From IMG/VR virus record IMGVR_UViG_3300031951_000552, positions 1 to 37,162 of that record: DNA of 37,162 nucleotides, one strand, 5' to 3'. This document shows, in pieces, positions 22,846-31,073 of the stretch (its first letter is position 1; every line of letters begins with the position of its first letter). Source of the stretch: a virus. Under the pieces are notes generated by a model that was given only the letters and a program-made list of their open reading frames with translations, was not told where the DNA came from and made no database searches. Both the position numbers and the translations under genes were made by a program.

Positions 22846-23229
22846 TTATCTTAAGAAGATAGCGTCGCACTTATCTGCTGCACCCTTTGGTGCAGAACAC
22901 ATCCACGCTTTCCAAGGTCCACGTGCAGATGTACCAGTACGGTAAGTCATATTGCCGTGCTTACAGGTGGGTGCCTGTCCTTCTACCACCTGTGGTTGTG
23001 CAGGTGCAGATGTTACTGGTGTACCACCAAATGATTCAGCAACTGATGCAACTGTTGGTGCTGGTGCTCCACCGTGTAAGTCATTACTAGTTGACTTGAT
23101 AAGTGTTGCAACCATACCTAGATCTGCAAGACCTGTCTCTAAATCCTTGACATCTTTTGCATAGAGATTGATTAGCGTTCCATCATTTAACTTGTAATTG
23201 ATTTGATACTTTGTGCCTTCTGTTGCCAT
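22846..23229 (-). CDS. Zinc-ribbon protein of actinophage replication modules (127 aa)
   Basis: Residues 1-50 form a small beta/alpha domain (YQINYKLNDGTLINLYAKDV). Residues 51-85 are a Pro/Ala linker. The C-terminus is a zinc ribbon: CKHGNMTYRTG ... WMCSAPKGAADKC. Proteins with this layout sit beside Cas4-like nucleases in many actinophages. Their role is unknown; single-strand DNA binding has been suggested from context and would fit. It is directly between the nuclease and WhiB genes. Confidence 0.65.
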   Translation of the reverse strand: MATEGTKYQINYKLNDGTLINLYAKDVKDLETGLADLGMVATLIKSTSNDLHGGAPAPTVASVAESFGGTPVTSAPAQPQVVEGQAPTCKHGNMTYRTGTSARGPWKAWMCSAPKGAADKCDAIFLR

Positions 23230-24171
23230 TTACTTTCCTCCAGTTTGTCTGATTGATAACCTTTGTGATTCATTACCAAACTTCTTAGGCACATACCCAA
23301 TAAGTTTTTCTACTTCCTCACTGTCAATACTTTCACGTCCCTTGACAGTTGTCCAACTGACTTCTATTCCACTAGGCGTTACTCCTAGCAGTCCTTCAAA
23401 AGAAGTCTTCAGTGAATCTTGTTCCTTCTCTAGTACCTTGATCTGTGCTGCTAACTGTAAGTACAGCAGTGCATTCTTGTCAATATCAGCATCATCAATT
23501 ACTAGGTCAGTTGCTGGTGTAAGTTCTTTTTTTATACCAACGCATCCCATCTCACCTGATGCGTCATAGAACTTGCAATAGTGTTTGCAATAAGAAGCAT
23601 CACGTTCTGGATCTGGTGCAGTATCTGCCACCTTGATAGCCTCCAACCAGTTCAATGCCTGTAGTGCAATGGTTTCATCGTAAGGTTCTGTGTGTACTTT
23701 GACATCTCGCTCATCACCATCACGTGCAATAGCAACCAGTGATACGCGCTTTACATCGTAGCCATTCTTTGCTAGTAGGTAACCGTATGTCTGTACCTGC
23801 CAGCGTTGCTGTGTCGATGGGAAGTAACTAAGATTCTTCACCTTGCTTGTCTTCCAGTCAATAACATCACCAGTACCTGGTACATAGCAGTCAATGTGTG
23901 CCTTCATACCGTTGTACTCAACCGATGTTTCAATCATTACATCTGGGTTATCTGCTAGTGCTCTTTCAATTTCTGCGTGGATAGCAGTACCCATAATCGC
24001 AGCAAGTTTCATCTCGTTCTCGTTAGTCTCTGGCTGATCGTTTAATCTATACCAGACCTTACGACGGCAACCACCTAACTCTGATGGTCCTATCTGTACC
24101 TGTGTAGAACGTGAACGCTTTGCATCACCTGCTTTAAGTGCAGTTAATAATAGTTCCTTTGGGTCTGTCAT
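23230..24171 (-). CDS. Cas4/RecB-like PD-(D/E)XK exonuclease with Fe-S cysteines (313 aa)
   Basis: The RecB nuclease motifs are in order: GTAIHAEIE (His65), AHIDCYV (Asp94), GDVIDWKTSK (Asp105, Lys107) and QVQTYGYLL (Gln126, Tyr129). Four cysteines, one at 35 and three at 195, 199 and 210, are placed as in Cas4 and AddB, so an iron-sulphur cluster is likely. The C-terminal 85 residues are a helical extension. It would act in recombination or processing of replicating DNA ends. There is no CRISPR array or Cas1 here. It starts one base after the Ntn-hydrolase stop. Confidence 0.85.
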   Translation of the reverse strand: MTDPKELLLTALKAGDAKRSRSTQVQIGPSELGGCRRKVWYRLNDQPETNENEMKLAAIMGTAIHAEIERALADNPDVMIETSVEYNGMKAHIDCYVPGTGDVIDWKTSKVKNLSYFPSTQQRWQVQTYGYLLAKNGYDVKRVSLVAIARDGDERDVKVHTEPYDETIALQALNWLEAIKVADTAPDPERDASYCKHYCKFYDASGEMGCVGIKKELTPATDLVIDDADIDKNALLYLQLAAQIKVLEKEQDSLKTSFEGLLGVTPSGIEVSWTTVKGRESIDSEEVEKLIGYVPKKFGNESQRLSIRQTGGK

Positions 24172-24729
24172 TTACATCCTTTCCTGGACCACTAACTGTA
24201 TGGGCTTACCAGTGTTCGCGTCAAGTACTGATGCAATCTCTACTGCCTTTCGTGCGTGTCGCTTGGCGTAGGCTAACTCCATATCAGGTTTGACAATTGA
24301 ATACAGGTAGCCAAGAGCAAGTTGACCCCCACTACCAATGCCATACGCTCCGTGATTTGCTTGGAAAAAAGAGAGATCACAAGCAATACGAAAGATATTG
24401 CCGTTAAAAGCAATGAGATAATCGAAACCACCATCTTTGTCCGCCTTGTTGTAGTCGTAGTTGTTGTCTGCAAATGCTTGGTTAATACTGGGAATGATCT
24501 TGCGTCCCATAAACTGTGCTGGATCTTCGCCACGATACAACGGTGGCTTCCAGTTATAGGCAAGGATATCTCCTGGCCTTGTGTCCCCTGAGATACCTAT
24601 CAGGTACTTACCTACCTCAACGATCTTGGGTGTACTAGTTGCAAGTGTCACGAGATTATCTTCTGTGATCTGTGAGTCTGCTACTAGTACAGCGTAATCG
24701 ATTCCCTCAAGCGCTGCGATTGTTGTCAT
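24172..24729 (-). CDS. Proteasome/HslV-like Ntn-hydrolase peptidase
   Basis: This is a single-domain threonine protease of the proteasome beta/HslV superfamily. I chose ATG 24729 because removal of its Met exposes TTIAALEGIDYAVLVADSQI, giving Thr1 and Asp17 in the standard places, with Lys34 (TPKIVEV) one residue off the standard Lys33. Motif GIGSGGQLALG (129-139, Ser132) and Asp169 complete the expected set. The earlier ATG at 24741 would block the N-terminal Thr and overlaps the -10. HslV-type enzymes form rings and need an unfoldase; none is seen here, so a host ATPase would be required. It is the first gene of the leftward replication operon and appears leaderless. Confidence 0.82.
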   Translation of the reverse strand: MTTIAALEGIDYAVLVADSQITEDNLVTLATSTPKIVEVGKYLIGISGDTRPGDILAYNWKPPLYRGEDPAQFMGRKIIPSINQAFADNNYDYNKADKDGGFDYLIAFNGNIFRIACDLSFFQANHGAYGIGSGGQLALGYLYSIVKPDMELAYAKRHARKAVEIASVLDANTGKPIQLVVQERM

Positions 24730-24736
24730 AGGTAGA

Positions 24737-24791
24737 ATCATACTAGAGATCGGCGTGTCGTCGCGTTAGCGACACTACTAGTTACTACAAT
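24737..24791. promoter_or_regulatory. Divergent promoter pair with central inverted repeat
   Basis: Leftward: TATGAT at 24737-24742 (minus strand) lies 7 bases before ATG 24729, in the context CTCTAGTATGAT. Rightward: TACAAT at 24786-24791 lies 7 bases before GTG 24799. At those distances transcription would begin at or next to each start codon. Neither has a TTGACA-like -35. Between them GTGTCG (24755-24760) and CGACAC (24770-24775) form an inverted repeat that could be a shared operator. Confidence 0.55.
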
Positions 24792-24798
24792 ATGAGCC

Positions 24799-25095
24799 GT
24801 GAGGCGAATAAAACAGGGTGCCCTAGAAGGGCACGATGGTGCAGTACTGACTGTGCGGTTCCGTCTACCAAGGCTGCCGAAATTTAGGCACAAACTACCA
24901 GATAAATTTGGTTCTGATCTACGAGGTCTAGGTCCAGTACACGTCTGTCCCTGCGGCTCACAAGTCTTTAATGTTATGTGTTCCTTTGAAGATTACGAAC
25001 TGGTCTGGTACTTCTTAGATGCAACCTGTGTCAACTGTGGGAATCTAGTAGTTGTTCCCTGTCCAGTAGATAAAGATGAAGCACAAACTCTCTGA
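24799..25095 (+). CDS. Zinc-ribbon protein (98 aa), unknown function
   Basis: The core FRHKLPDKFGSDLRGLGPVH with two Cys pairs (CPCG at 50-53 and CVNCGN at 77-82) is a zinc ribbon of a type I know from phage hypothetical proteins. GTG 24799 has no ribosome site but a -10 seven bases upstream, so a leaderless message is likely. A later GTG near 24854 is also possible. It overlaps the HNH gene by 20 bases, so they form a two-gene operon. Confidence 0.6.
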   Translation: MRRIKQGALEGHDGAVLTVRFRLPRLPKFRHKLPDKFGSDLRGLGPVHVCPCGSQVFNVMCSFEDYELVWYFLDATCVNCGNLVVVPCPVDKDEAQTL

Positions 25096-25426
25096 GATTA
25101 ACGAAGAAGAACGCACAGGATTGTGCTCAGTTTGTGGCCCCACAAGAATAAAGATACGAGATAAGTCTAAGCCAGTATCAGGTAGGTACCGTTGTAATAC
25201 TATCTACAAGATCAATCAGATGAAGGCACGTTCTCCTTACCACGCTCACCGTAAAGATTACTGCGAGCACTGTGACTTCAAGCCAGTACATATCAGCCAG
25301 TTGGATGTAGACCACATAGACGGTGACCGCTTTAACAATGATCCAGCCAACCTCCAAACCCTCTGTGCTAACTGCCACAGGCTTAAAACGCACCTCTCAG
25401 GGGATAGCAACTCAGGCATTAATTAG
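25076..25426 (+). CDS. HNH endonuclease (116 aa)
   Basis: A small metal-dependent nuclease. The HNH motif is complete: DVDHIDGDRFNNDPANLQTL then CANCHRLKTH, with His80, Asn91 and His101 as the likely catalytic and metal residues and CEHC/CANC pairs holding a structural zinc. An additional N-terminal Cys set (CSVC, YRC) suggests a second zinc finger. It could be a homing endonuclease or a general phage nuclease; lying alone in a plus-strand pair between minus-strand operons is typical of mobile HNH genes. No intron or intein is visible nearby. Confidence 0.8.
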   Translation: MKHKLSEINEEERTGLCSVCGPTRIKIRDKSKPVSGRYRCNTIYKINQMKARSPYHAHRKDYCEHCDFKPVHISQLDVDHIDGDRFNNDPANLQTLCANCHRLKTHLSGDSNSGIN

Positions 25427-25432
25427 TTTTGT

Positions 25433-25479
25433 GGCACAAAAAAAGAAGCCCACCCCTTTCGGGGTGAGCCTCTTGTGCC
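25433..25479 (-). terminator. Intrinsic terminator of the tail/lysis operon
   Basis: On the minus strand the perfect hairpin CACCCC-GAAA-GGGGTG (25451-25466) is followed by GGCTTC and seven Ts (complement of the A-run 25438-25444). An outer pairing GGCACAA (25433-25439) / TTGTGCC (25473-25479) extends it. It lies just after the holin gene (stop 25497), so it ends leftward late transcription. On the plus strand no T-run follows, so it stops HNH transcripts less well. Confidence 0.85.
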
Positions 25480-25496
25480 TCGCAGTCAATGTTTAA

Positions 25497-25721
25497 TTAC
25501 TTGGCAGCCTTATCAAACTTACGGCCAAAATCTTCCTCAGTTTTGTCTGCCCATTTTACAATGGGAGCCGTAAGACCACCGATAAGGATGGCATATTCAG
25601 GAGCAATATCTGTAAGCAATGCAATGCCCATCGCTGCTGCTGATGCTAATACTGCTCGCAAGTAAGACTTAAAGGCAGCCTTAAATTCTTTGCTCTGTAT
25701 TTTCTTTTTTAACTTATTCAT
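25497..25721 (-). CDS. Putative holin (74 aa)
   Basis: A Lys-rich N-terminus (MNKLKKKIQSKEFKAAFK) precedes two hydrophobic stretches, about 22-38 (RAVLASAAAMGIALLTD) and 42-55 (EYAILIGGLTAPIV). The tail is charged (DKTEEDFGRKFDKAAK). This is the size and shape of a class II-type holin that makes membrane holes to release endolysin. Its ATG overlaps the endolysin stop (ATGA), and it is the last gene before the terminator. Confidence 0.65.
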   Translation of the reverse strand: MNKLKKKIQSKEFKAAFKSYLRAVLASAAAMGIALLTDIAPEYAILIGGLTAPIVKWADKTEEDFGRKFDKAAK

Positions 25722-26245
25722 TTCTTGCCTTTCTTGAGCAATAATGTCAGCAAAGACTTGCTACGCAACTTGTCGTTGCCCGTCTTGACTAACTTCTTTT
25801 TCGGTTTTTGGACTTTAGCGATTGCTGTTTTTGTTATTGTTCTAGGGGTTTTCTTTGGCTTACCTAACCAAGTAAACCAATCAGAAGTATCGCTGCCATA
25901 CTTGTCGTTGATTGATATATGGATGTGCTTCGTATGCGGGTTAGAACCTGTGTAGATATCAACACCCTGTTGTGGTGTCCAAATCCTATGGTTAAAGATT
26001 AAATACTTAACTCGTGGATCCTTTTGTAACTGCTTAAATATCTCAGCACAGTCAATGTTGTGCTTAGGGTCGTGCGTTAAATCAACTGCATAGCCTGTGT
26101 TGTGGTCGCTATTAGGATTCTGTTTGAGGTGCGCTGCCGATGGAAGCAATCCATCTGAGGCTTTCTTCCGAGAAGGTGATATCGCCGTGGCTTGTCGAAG
26201 TACAGCAATAGCGGCAGGCGTGGCTTTCTTGGCAACAGGTTTCAT
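25718..26245 (-). CDS. Endolysin, peptidase M15 type (175 aa)
   Basis: A zinc peptidase that cuts the peptide bridges of peptidoglycan (L-Ala-D-Glu or D-Ala-D-Ala type). Zinc ligands and catalytic residues appear as SDHNTGYAVDLTHDP (His48, Asp55) and HTKHIHISI (His107/His109). The catalytic domain covers about 10-125. The C-terminal 50 residues are Lys-rich (TITKTAIAKVQKPKKKL) and probably bind the wall electrostatically. There is no signal peptide, so it needs a holin; the two small membrane genes beside it are candidates. Confidence 0.82.
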   Translation of the reverse strand: MKPVAKKATPAAIAVLRQATAISPSRKKASDGLLPSAAHLKQNPNSDHNTGYAVDLTHDPKHNIDCAEIFKQLQKDPRVKYLIFNHRIWTPQQGVDIYTGSNPHTKHIHISINDKYGSDTSDWFTWLGKPKKTPRTITKTAIAKVQKPKKKLVKTGNDKLRSKSLLTLLLKKGKK

Positions 26246-26251
26246 CGTTAC

Positions 26252-26446
26252 TCATTTCTCTGCGACCAGTCGGTACAGGTCATCTATGCGGTCTTCTAAT
26301 CTTTTAACTGAATCCTTTAGGCTTGAGCCACCATTAGGCTTGAGTTCATTAAGGTAATGCTTTACTAGCCAACGAACTGCGCCAGCAAAGCCACCGATGA
26401 TTGTCATTACTGCAACAGCAACCGTTGCGTAGTCTTGTGCCTGCAT
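26252..26446 (-). CDS. Small membrane protein, second holin or spanin candidate (64 aa)
   Basis: There is one membrane helix at about 8-28 (TVAVAVMTIIGGFAGAVRW), then a basic turn and a charged coiled-coil helix (SLKDSVKRLEDRIDDLYRLV). The layout suits a small holin-like or regulatory membrane protein. Its ATG overlaps the stop of the 635-residue tail gene, and the endolysin follows 6 bases later, so it is part of the lysis cassette. Confidence 0.55.
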   Translation of the reverse strand: MQAQDYATVAVAVMTIIGGFAGAVRWLVKHYLNELKPNGGSSLKDSVKRLEDRIDDLYRLVAEK

Positions 26447-28353
26447 TAGATCGTCCTAATGGTTACTAAGAGCAAGCCCCCGAAACCAGAGAATCGCTTA
26501 TCGGATGGGGTACGGTTAGAGAAATCCATCTCTTCGATAAGTCCAATGAAGGACTCACCAGTTCTAAAGTCTTCAACACGGATACTGTCTCCGTTGTTTT
26601 CGACGGTTTCTAACTGTGACATACGAGCATAGGCAGAGCCTTCGTAGCCAACCTCAACCCCAAAGTGATCGCTCTCGTGGTCATAGCAGAACAGTGGGTA
26701 CTGGATAAGACGCTGGCGTGGGATCGCTGGTAATGCTTTGAGTTGATAGCCAGTAAACAATGGCCCCTTGCTTACATCTGTAGATGATCGAAGAAGAGTA
26801 AACTTAAATCCTAAATACTCTTGAGCCTGTTGTGGGTAGTTAATGTTAACTTCAGGCGTGAGTTCACCTTGTGAGAACTGAGCAATTGTGTACTCAGTAT
26901 TCTGGCTGTCAATGGAATCAACAACGAGTCCACCATTGGTGGTATCTACTCGTGCTTGCATTAGTTTATAGATCTTAGACTCAAGTGTGTTGTAGCGGAT
27001 GTAGCCTGTACGCAGGTAACCCTCTGCTACTACCTGAGTAGTAGATTCAGCATAGGTTGTATCGCCAGTTACAAATGCCAGACGATCTGAGTTACCAAAG
27101 AAGGCAACTTGACTTGCCTTGACTGTTGTACCAGTAGCCACTAAGTCCCAAGCCCAAGGGAAATACAGGCTATTTGCTAGGACTGTAGTTGATAAATCAC
27201 AGCGTACTAATCCTGCTTCGCCATCAACGGTGGTAGCAAGCCAAGCAAAACTATCCTTGAACGTAATAGCGTTACACGCTGCATCACTAAAGAGTAATGG
27301 ACCATACTGAACATCTCCAGTAGTATCTGCAATACCAGCACGGAATCCCTTGCTAGTTGCAAGGACTGCATAGGCTCCAAGGTAGACATCAAAGTCATTG
27401 ATCTGTTCACCTACTGGCATATCAATAATAACTGTAGGTGTATTAAGTGTTGGGAAACCTAAAGCATTAGGATTTGTTGCATCCAAGGTAATCTTAAAAA
27501 CAGATGATGATGTTCCGTTAGGAGCATACCCCGATACGTAGATAGCCTGTGGTCCTTCTGCAATAGATGACCATACCCAGTTAGCGTTAGGGTGGGTATA
27601 CAAGGCCGAAGGAAGTGAGCCTGATGCGTGGTTGGCATTTAGTTCATAAATAGAGTTGCCAATAGCAGCGATAAGACGCTGCTTAACGTAACGAATAGTG
27701 GCACGAGTAGTACCAGATGCGTTATAGATCTCAGTATCGGCAGGGGTTGCTCCCAGAGAGCCTCTATGAACGTGGGTACCATTGATAAAGTAGTAGTTAG
27801 TTCCATCAGTAGTAAGGCTATAGATAGTAGAAGGCGTACCTGCCTGAGTGATGGTGCTTGTTGTACCACCTGTTGTAATCTTCTTTAATGCACTGCCATC
27901 TGTTACATAGATGACATCATTGGTTCCATCATTGACACCAATGAGTTGTGCTCCATTAGAACCTGTGTACAAAAGAGCAGTGTCGTTGAGAAGAGTTGCC
28001 TGTCCTCGTGTCCAGACATCTATACCCTTTGACTCTGTGTACTGGAATCTAAGTGACTCATCTTGGATAGGTTCAAAGAACTTGATACCAGCGCCGTAGT
28101 GGAATGATGACTGTGATCGTAGCCACCAACCAGTAATAGACTGCTCGCCTGCTTCTCTTGTCTGGTCAATCTGTTGCTTACGATACTGCGCTGTTACACG
28201 ACGGTAAGGGTTATCATCAGATGCTGCAAGGAAGAACGGTAAACCAGCGATAGCAATATCGTAGGCTTCTCCAGTTGCTGCGTAGTTAGTAGCACCTACT
28301 GGATTGGAAAGTACGTAAGGTATTCCCTCGGTAATATCATCGCCATAAGCCAT
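26446..28353 (-). CDS. Putative tail nozzle / beta-propeller-like tail protein (635 aa)
   Basis: The N-terminus reads PYVLSNPVGATNYAATGEAY. The middle, about 120-430, is a series of short beta repeats with NDVIYVTDGSALKKITTGGT and TTDGTNYYFINGTHVH, which look like propeller blades. The C-terminal part is a beta-rich domain. Such proteins form the end of the short tail (nozzle, T7 gp12-like) in podovirus-like phages. Position after the adaptor-like and Fn3 genes and before lysis genes supports a tail role. A receptor-binding propeller is the alternative. Confidence 0.5.
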   Translation of the reverse strand: MAYGDDITEGIPYVLSNPVGATNYAATGEAYDIAIAGLPFFLAASDDNPYRRVTAQYRKQQIDQTREAGEQSITGWWLRSQSSFHYGAGIKFFEPIQDESLRFQYTESKGIDVWTRGQATLLNDTALLYTGSNGAQLIGVNDGTNDVIYVTDGSALKKITTGGTTSTITQAGTPSTIYSLTTDGTNYYFINGTHVHRGSLGATPADTEIYNASGTTRATIRYVKQRLIAAIGNSIYELNANHASGSLPSALYTHPNANWVWSSIAEGPQAIYVSGYAPNGTSSSVFKITLDATNPNALGFPTLNTPTVIIDMPVGEQINDFDVYLGAYAVLATSKGFRAGIADTTGDVQYGPLLFSDAACNAITFKDSFAWLATTVDGEAGLVRCDLSTTVLANSLYFPWAWDLVATGTTVKASQVAFFGNSDRLAFVTGDTTYAESTTQVVAEGYLRTGYIRYNTLESKIYKLMQARVDTTNGGLVVDSIDSQNTEYTIAQFSQGELTPEVNINYPQQAQEYLGFKFTLLRSSTDVSKGPLFTGYQLKALPAIPRQRLIQYPLFCYDHESDHFGVEVGYEGSAYARMSQLETVENNGDSIRVEDFRTGESFIGLIEEMDFSNRTPSDKRFSGFGGLLLVTIRTI

Positions 28354-28356
28354 TGA

Positions 28357-29517
28357 CTACACTCCACTCTGTGATTGTCCACAAGCATTTGTTGCATAAA
28401 GCCCAAACGTTTGATTACTTGGTAAAGGTGTTAAACCAGTAATTGTTAATGGAGATGATGCTCCTGTTACCTGGAAAGCGATAGGGAATCCAGTAAAGAT
28501 ATATCCAGTTATCGCACTACCGCCAGAGTTGCCAGCAGTAAAGGTTGCTGTTGCTGTGGTACCACCAGTTGTCCACGATACAGATGCAGACTGTGGTGCT
28601 TGAGGAACTGTGCAGGCATTAGTCGAATTAGATGCACTACTTGCAGATGAATCACCTATAGAGTTCACAGCCTTGAGGAGTACAGAGTATGAAGTTCCAG
28701 CAGTAAACGCTGATCCAGTACTCTGTGTTGCTAATGTCAGTGGGCTCGTAGTTCCAGATGCAGTTGCATAAGTTGTACCACCATTGGTTGAATACTTGTA
28801 TGAAGTAATCGTTGCTCCACCATCACCATTTGCAGTAAATGAAATACTCATTGTTGGTGTAGATCCATAGGCTACATTTGCTGTAGGAGACAAGGTTCCA
28901 ATTGTAGGTGCCACAGGAACTGTTGCTGGAATTGTAGAGTTAGAAGCAGCCGATGCCAGAGAAGTTCCATTGGCATTGGTTGCTGTAACAGTAAAGGTAT
29001 AGCCAGTGCCATTGGTTAGACCACTGACAGTAATAGGAGATGATGCAGCAGAACCAGTGATACTGCTTGGTGTGGATGTAGCGGTGTAGGTGCTGACAGC
29101 CGCGCCACCTGTTGCTCCTGGAGTAAAGGCAACTGACGCTGTTGTGTTAGCACCTGTTGCAGTACCAATAGTTGGAGCCTGTGGAACGGTAGTTGCAGTA
29201 ACAGCACTTGATGCACTAGATGGAGTACCAGTTCCAACGCTGTTGATAGCAGATACTGTAAATGTATACGAAGTATTAGATGCTAAACCAGTTACTGAAA
29301 TAGGAGATGCTGTTCCAGTTGCAGTGATAGAGCCAGGAGTTGAGGTAACGATGTAGCCAGTAATAGCCTCGCCACCATCATAAACTGGTGGGGTAAAGGT
29401 TACATCTATCCTGCCATTGTTGTATGCACGACCTGTTCCAACGTTAGTTGCTGAAACAGAAGTTGGCGCATTAGGTTTATCTCTCTTAGAAGATGCTATT
29501 GAACCAGGTAGTTTCAT
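28357..29517 (-). CDS. Fibronectin type III repeat tail protein (386 aa)
   Basis: Four Fn3-like modules are visible at about 14-108, 109-202, 203-303 and 304-386. Each starts with P-x-A-P or similar and contains a Y-T/S-F-T-V-x-A-x-N-x-x-G core, for example SYTFTVSAINSVGTG and GYTFTVTATNANGTS. Fn3 repeats decorate phage tails and heads and weakly bind surface sugars. The protein is Ser/Thr/Gly-rich with one Cys near the end. Its ATG overlaps the stop of the 214-residue gene. Repeat number may vary among relatives. Confidence 0.8.
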   Translation of the reverse strand: MKLPGSIASSKRDKPNAPTSVSATNVGTGRAYNNGRIDVTFTPPVYDGGEAITGYIVTSTPGSITATGTASPISVTGLASNTSYTFTVSAINSVGTGTPSSASSAVTATTVPQAPTIGTATGANTTASVAFTPGATGGAAVSTYTATSTPSSITGSAASSPITVSGLTNGTGYTFTVTATNANGTSLASAASNSTIPATVPVAPTIGTLSPTANVAYGSTPTMSISFTANGDGGATITSYKYSTNGGTTYATASGTTSPLTLATQSTGSAFTAGTSYSVLLKAVNSIGDSSASSASNSTNACTVPQAPQSASVSWTTGGTTATATFTAGNSGGSAITGYIFTGFPIAFQVTGASSPLTITGLTPLPSNQTFGLYATNACGQSQSGV

Positions 29518-30161
29518 TAGGCTTTGATATCCCCAATGAGAACCCAGTTATTTGTATTTGTCTTAATAAGAGTTGCTGCTGACCATTGAGTTCTAAGTTT
29601 GAGATCTCCGTCTGCTGAACTAACTGTAACTCCAGTATCTCCAACAACTGTTACGTTGCCTGAGCCAGACTGGATAATTGTAATTTGTGAGCCCGTTGCA
29701 AATGGAACTGAAGCGTTAGTTGGCACAGTTACGGTAATTGGAGATGAGTTAGTAAGGGTAACTAGGTCACCAGCATCGGCAGCAACTAGAGTGTATGTAG
29801 TTCCTGTCTGTGTATTCAGCGGGATAGTCTCATTAAGACCTGCTTCAAAAGCAGTAAGGTCACTAGATGTCAGTACGTGCTTGACTGTTGCACCGCCTGA
29901 GTGCGTGATAGCGCTTGAGCCAGCCTGACCACGAACGATTGTAAGCGTGTCACTAGATACTGCGGTAACAAATACAATTTCTTCGCTCTGTGTATCAGGG
30001 TCAAGGGCTACTGTGAACTGGTCAATGTTGCCAGTTGCTAGTGTCACACCACCCATAAGAGCAGATCCAGTACCAGTAGCCACTGTCATAGTTGTTGCTG
30101 TATTAGAAATGCCTGAAGCAAGCGTTGTTTGTACGCTGATGCTAGAGAACTTACGTGTCAT
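29517..30161 (-). CDS. Beta-rich tail structural protein (214 aa)
   Basis: Residues 1-100 (TLASGISNTATTMTVATGTG, then SEEIVFVTAVSSDTLTIVRG) form a domain I associate with phage tail or baseplate proteins, and the same ideas recur in the 300-residue adaptor-like gene (KGTIEIDDELIWID). Residues 100-214 are a second beta domain with threonine- and valine-rich strands. The length suggests a fibre base or tail decoration. No enzyme motif is seen. Confidence 0.6.
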   Translation of the reverse strand: MTRKFSSISVQTTLASGISNTATTMTVATGTGSALMGGVTLATGNIDQFTVALDPDTQSEEIVFVTAVSSDTLTIVRGQAGSSAITHSGGATVKHVLTSSDLTAFEAGLNETIPLNTQTGTTYTLVAADAGDLVTLTNSSPITVTVPTNASVPFATGSQITIIQSGSGNVTVVGDTGVTVSSADGDLKLRTQWSAATLIKTNTNNWVLIGDIKA

Positions 30162-30170
30162 TTGTCTGCC

Positions 30171-31073
30171 TTATCGAGTGTAGTGGATACGGATTGGATA
30201 CTTGTCTGAAAGTTTAAGAGCCTCTTCATTAAGACGCTGTTGGTATAGAGCAAAGATATAACGAGATGCAGCAACGCCAGCAGATGATGGGATCTTGGAG
30301 TCGTTTAGATCTGCTTCAGCACTAGAGAGATTGATTCGTCCTGCGTCAATATAAGACAGTAGTTTGTATGCTGCGCCGAGTACGACAACATCCTTGCAAG
30401 ACTCAGGCAAGCCAGATACGTCAGCAAAATCATCTGTGTTTGCGTCAAGAGTGTTAGGCGTTGCTGTGTACCAAACTTGAATTGTACGACCAGGTTGTAC
30501 GTTCTCATAAATGTTTATCGTATTCTGTGTATTAAAGGTAGCAGCATTTGCCATACCATCTAAGCGCCAACGGTTTACTGGTAACCATTCCTGGCTAGAA
30601 CCAGTGGTCTGCCACGAGATAAAGAGTACGCCTTCGCAGTCATCAGGCAATGGGTATGTAGTCTGAGATGCGTTAAAGGTAAATGTGTAAGAGTTAATAA
30701 TCCACAACTTAGGATAGAAACTATTGATCGTATCGTTGATAGCCTTCTTAATGGAGTTGCGTGGGAATGTAGGAGCCAGAGTAACTTGTGCATACTGTGC
30801 GTGAGGTGTTGCAGTGGTACCTTGGTAGCCACGACCAAACCCTGGAATAACGTTAAGAGTGTTGTTAGCCTTATCAAAGGAATCAATCCATATAAGTTCA
30901 TCATCAATTTCGATGGTACCCTTTGCCAAGTTAGAAGAAGAACCAACTTGAATTTCCGTGCTTGTTGTAGTCAGACCGCTTTGATTAGCGACATAAGTAA
31001 TACGATCTTGTCGAAGTGCGTAACCTTGTAGGTTAGCCTTTACCTCGTCTACCAGTTCGTTTAGTGTTGGCAT
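30171..31073 (-). CDS. Putative tail adaptor / tail-tube protein (300 aa)
   Basis: The N-terminus is a helix (LNELVDEVKANLQGY). Residues 30-95 are a beta domain with TTTSTEIQVGSSSNLAKGTI and a G-F-G-R-G-Y-Q-G-T loop. Then IKKAINDTINSFYPKLW begins an alpha/beta part of the kind found in podovirus tail adaptors (tubular protein A type). It ends with a helix ASRYIFALYQQRLNEEALKL. Together with the 635-residue protein it suggests a short tail. The ATG overlaps the upstream gene's... next stop arrangement shows coupling with the glycosyltransferase (TAATG). Confidence 0.5.
   Translation of the reverse strand: MPTLNELVDEVKANLQGYALRQDRITYVANQSGLTTTSTEIQVGSSSNLAKGTIEIDDELIWIDSFDKANNTLNVIPGFGRGYQGTTATPHAQYAQVTLAPTFPRNSIKKAINDTINSFYPKLWIINSYTFTFNASQTTYPLPDDCEGVLFISWQTTGSSQEWLPVNRWRLDGMANAATFNTQNTINIYENVQPGRTIQVWYTATPNTLDANTDDFADVSGLPESCKDVVVLGAAYKLLSYIDAGRINLSSAEADLNDSKIPSSAGVAASRYIFALYQQRLNEEALKLSDKYPIRIHYTR

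Noticed and set aside
23230-24171. A CRISPR-associated Cas4 as part of a CRISPR system.
   Set aside because: No repeat-spacer array, Cas1 or Cas2 is present. Cas4-like RecB nucleases are common in phage replication modules.
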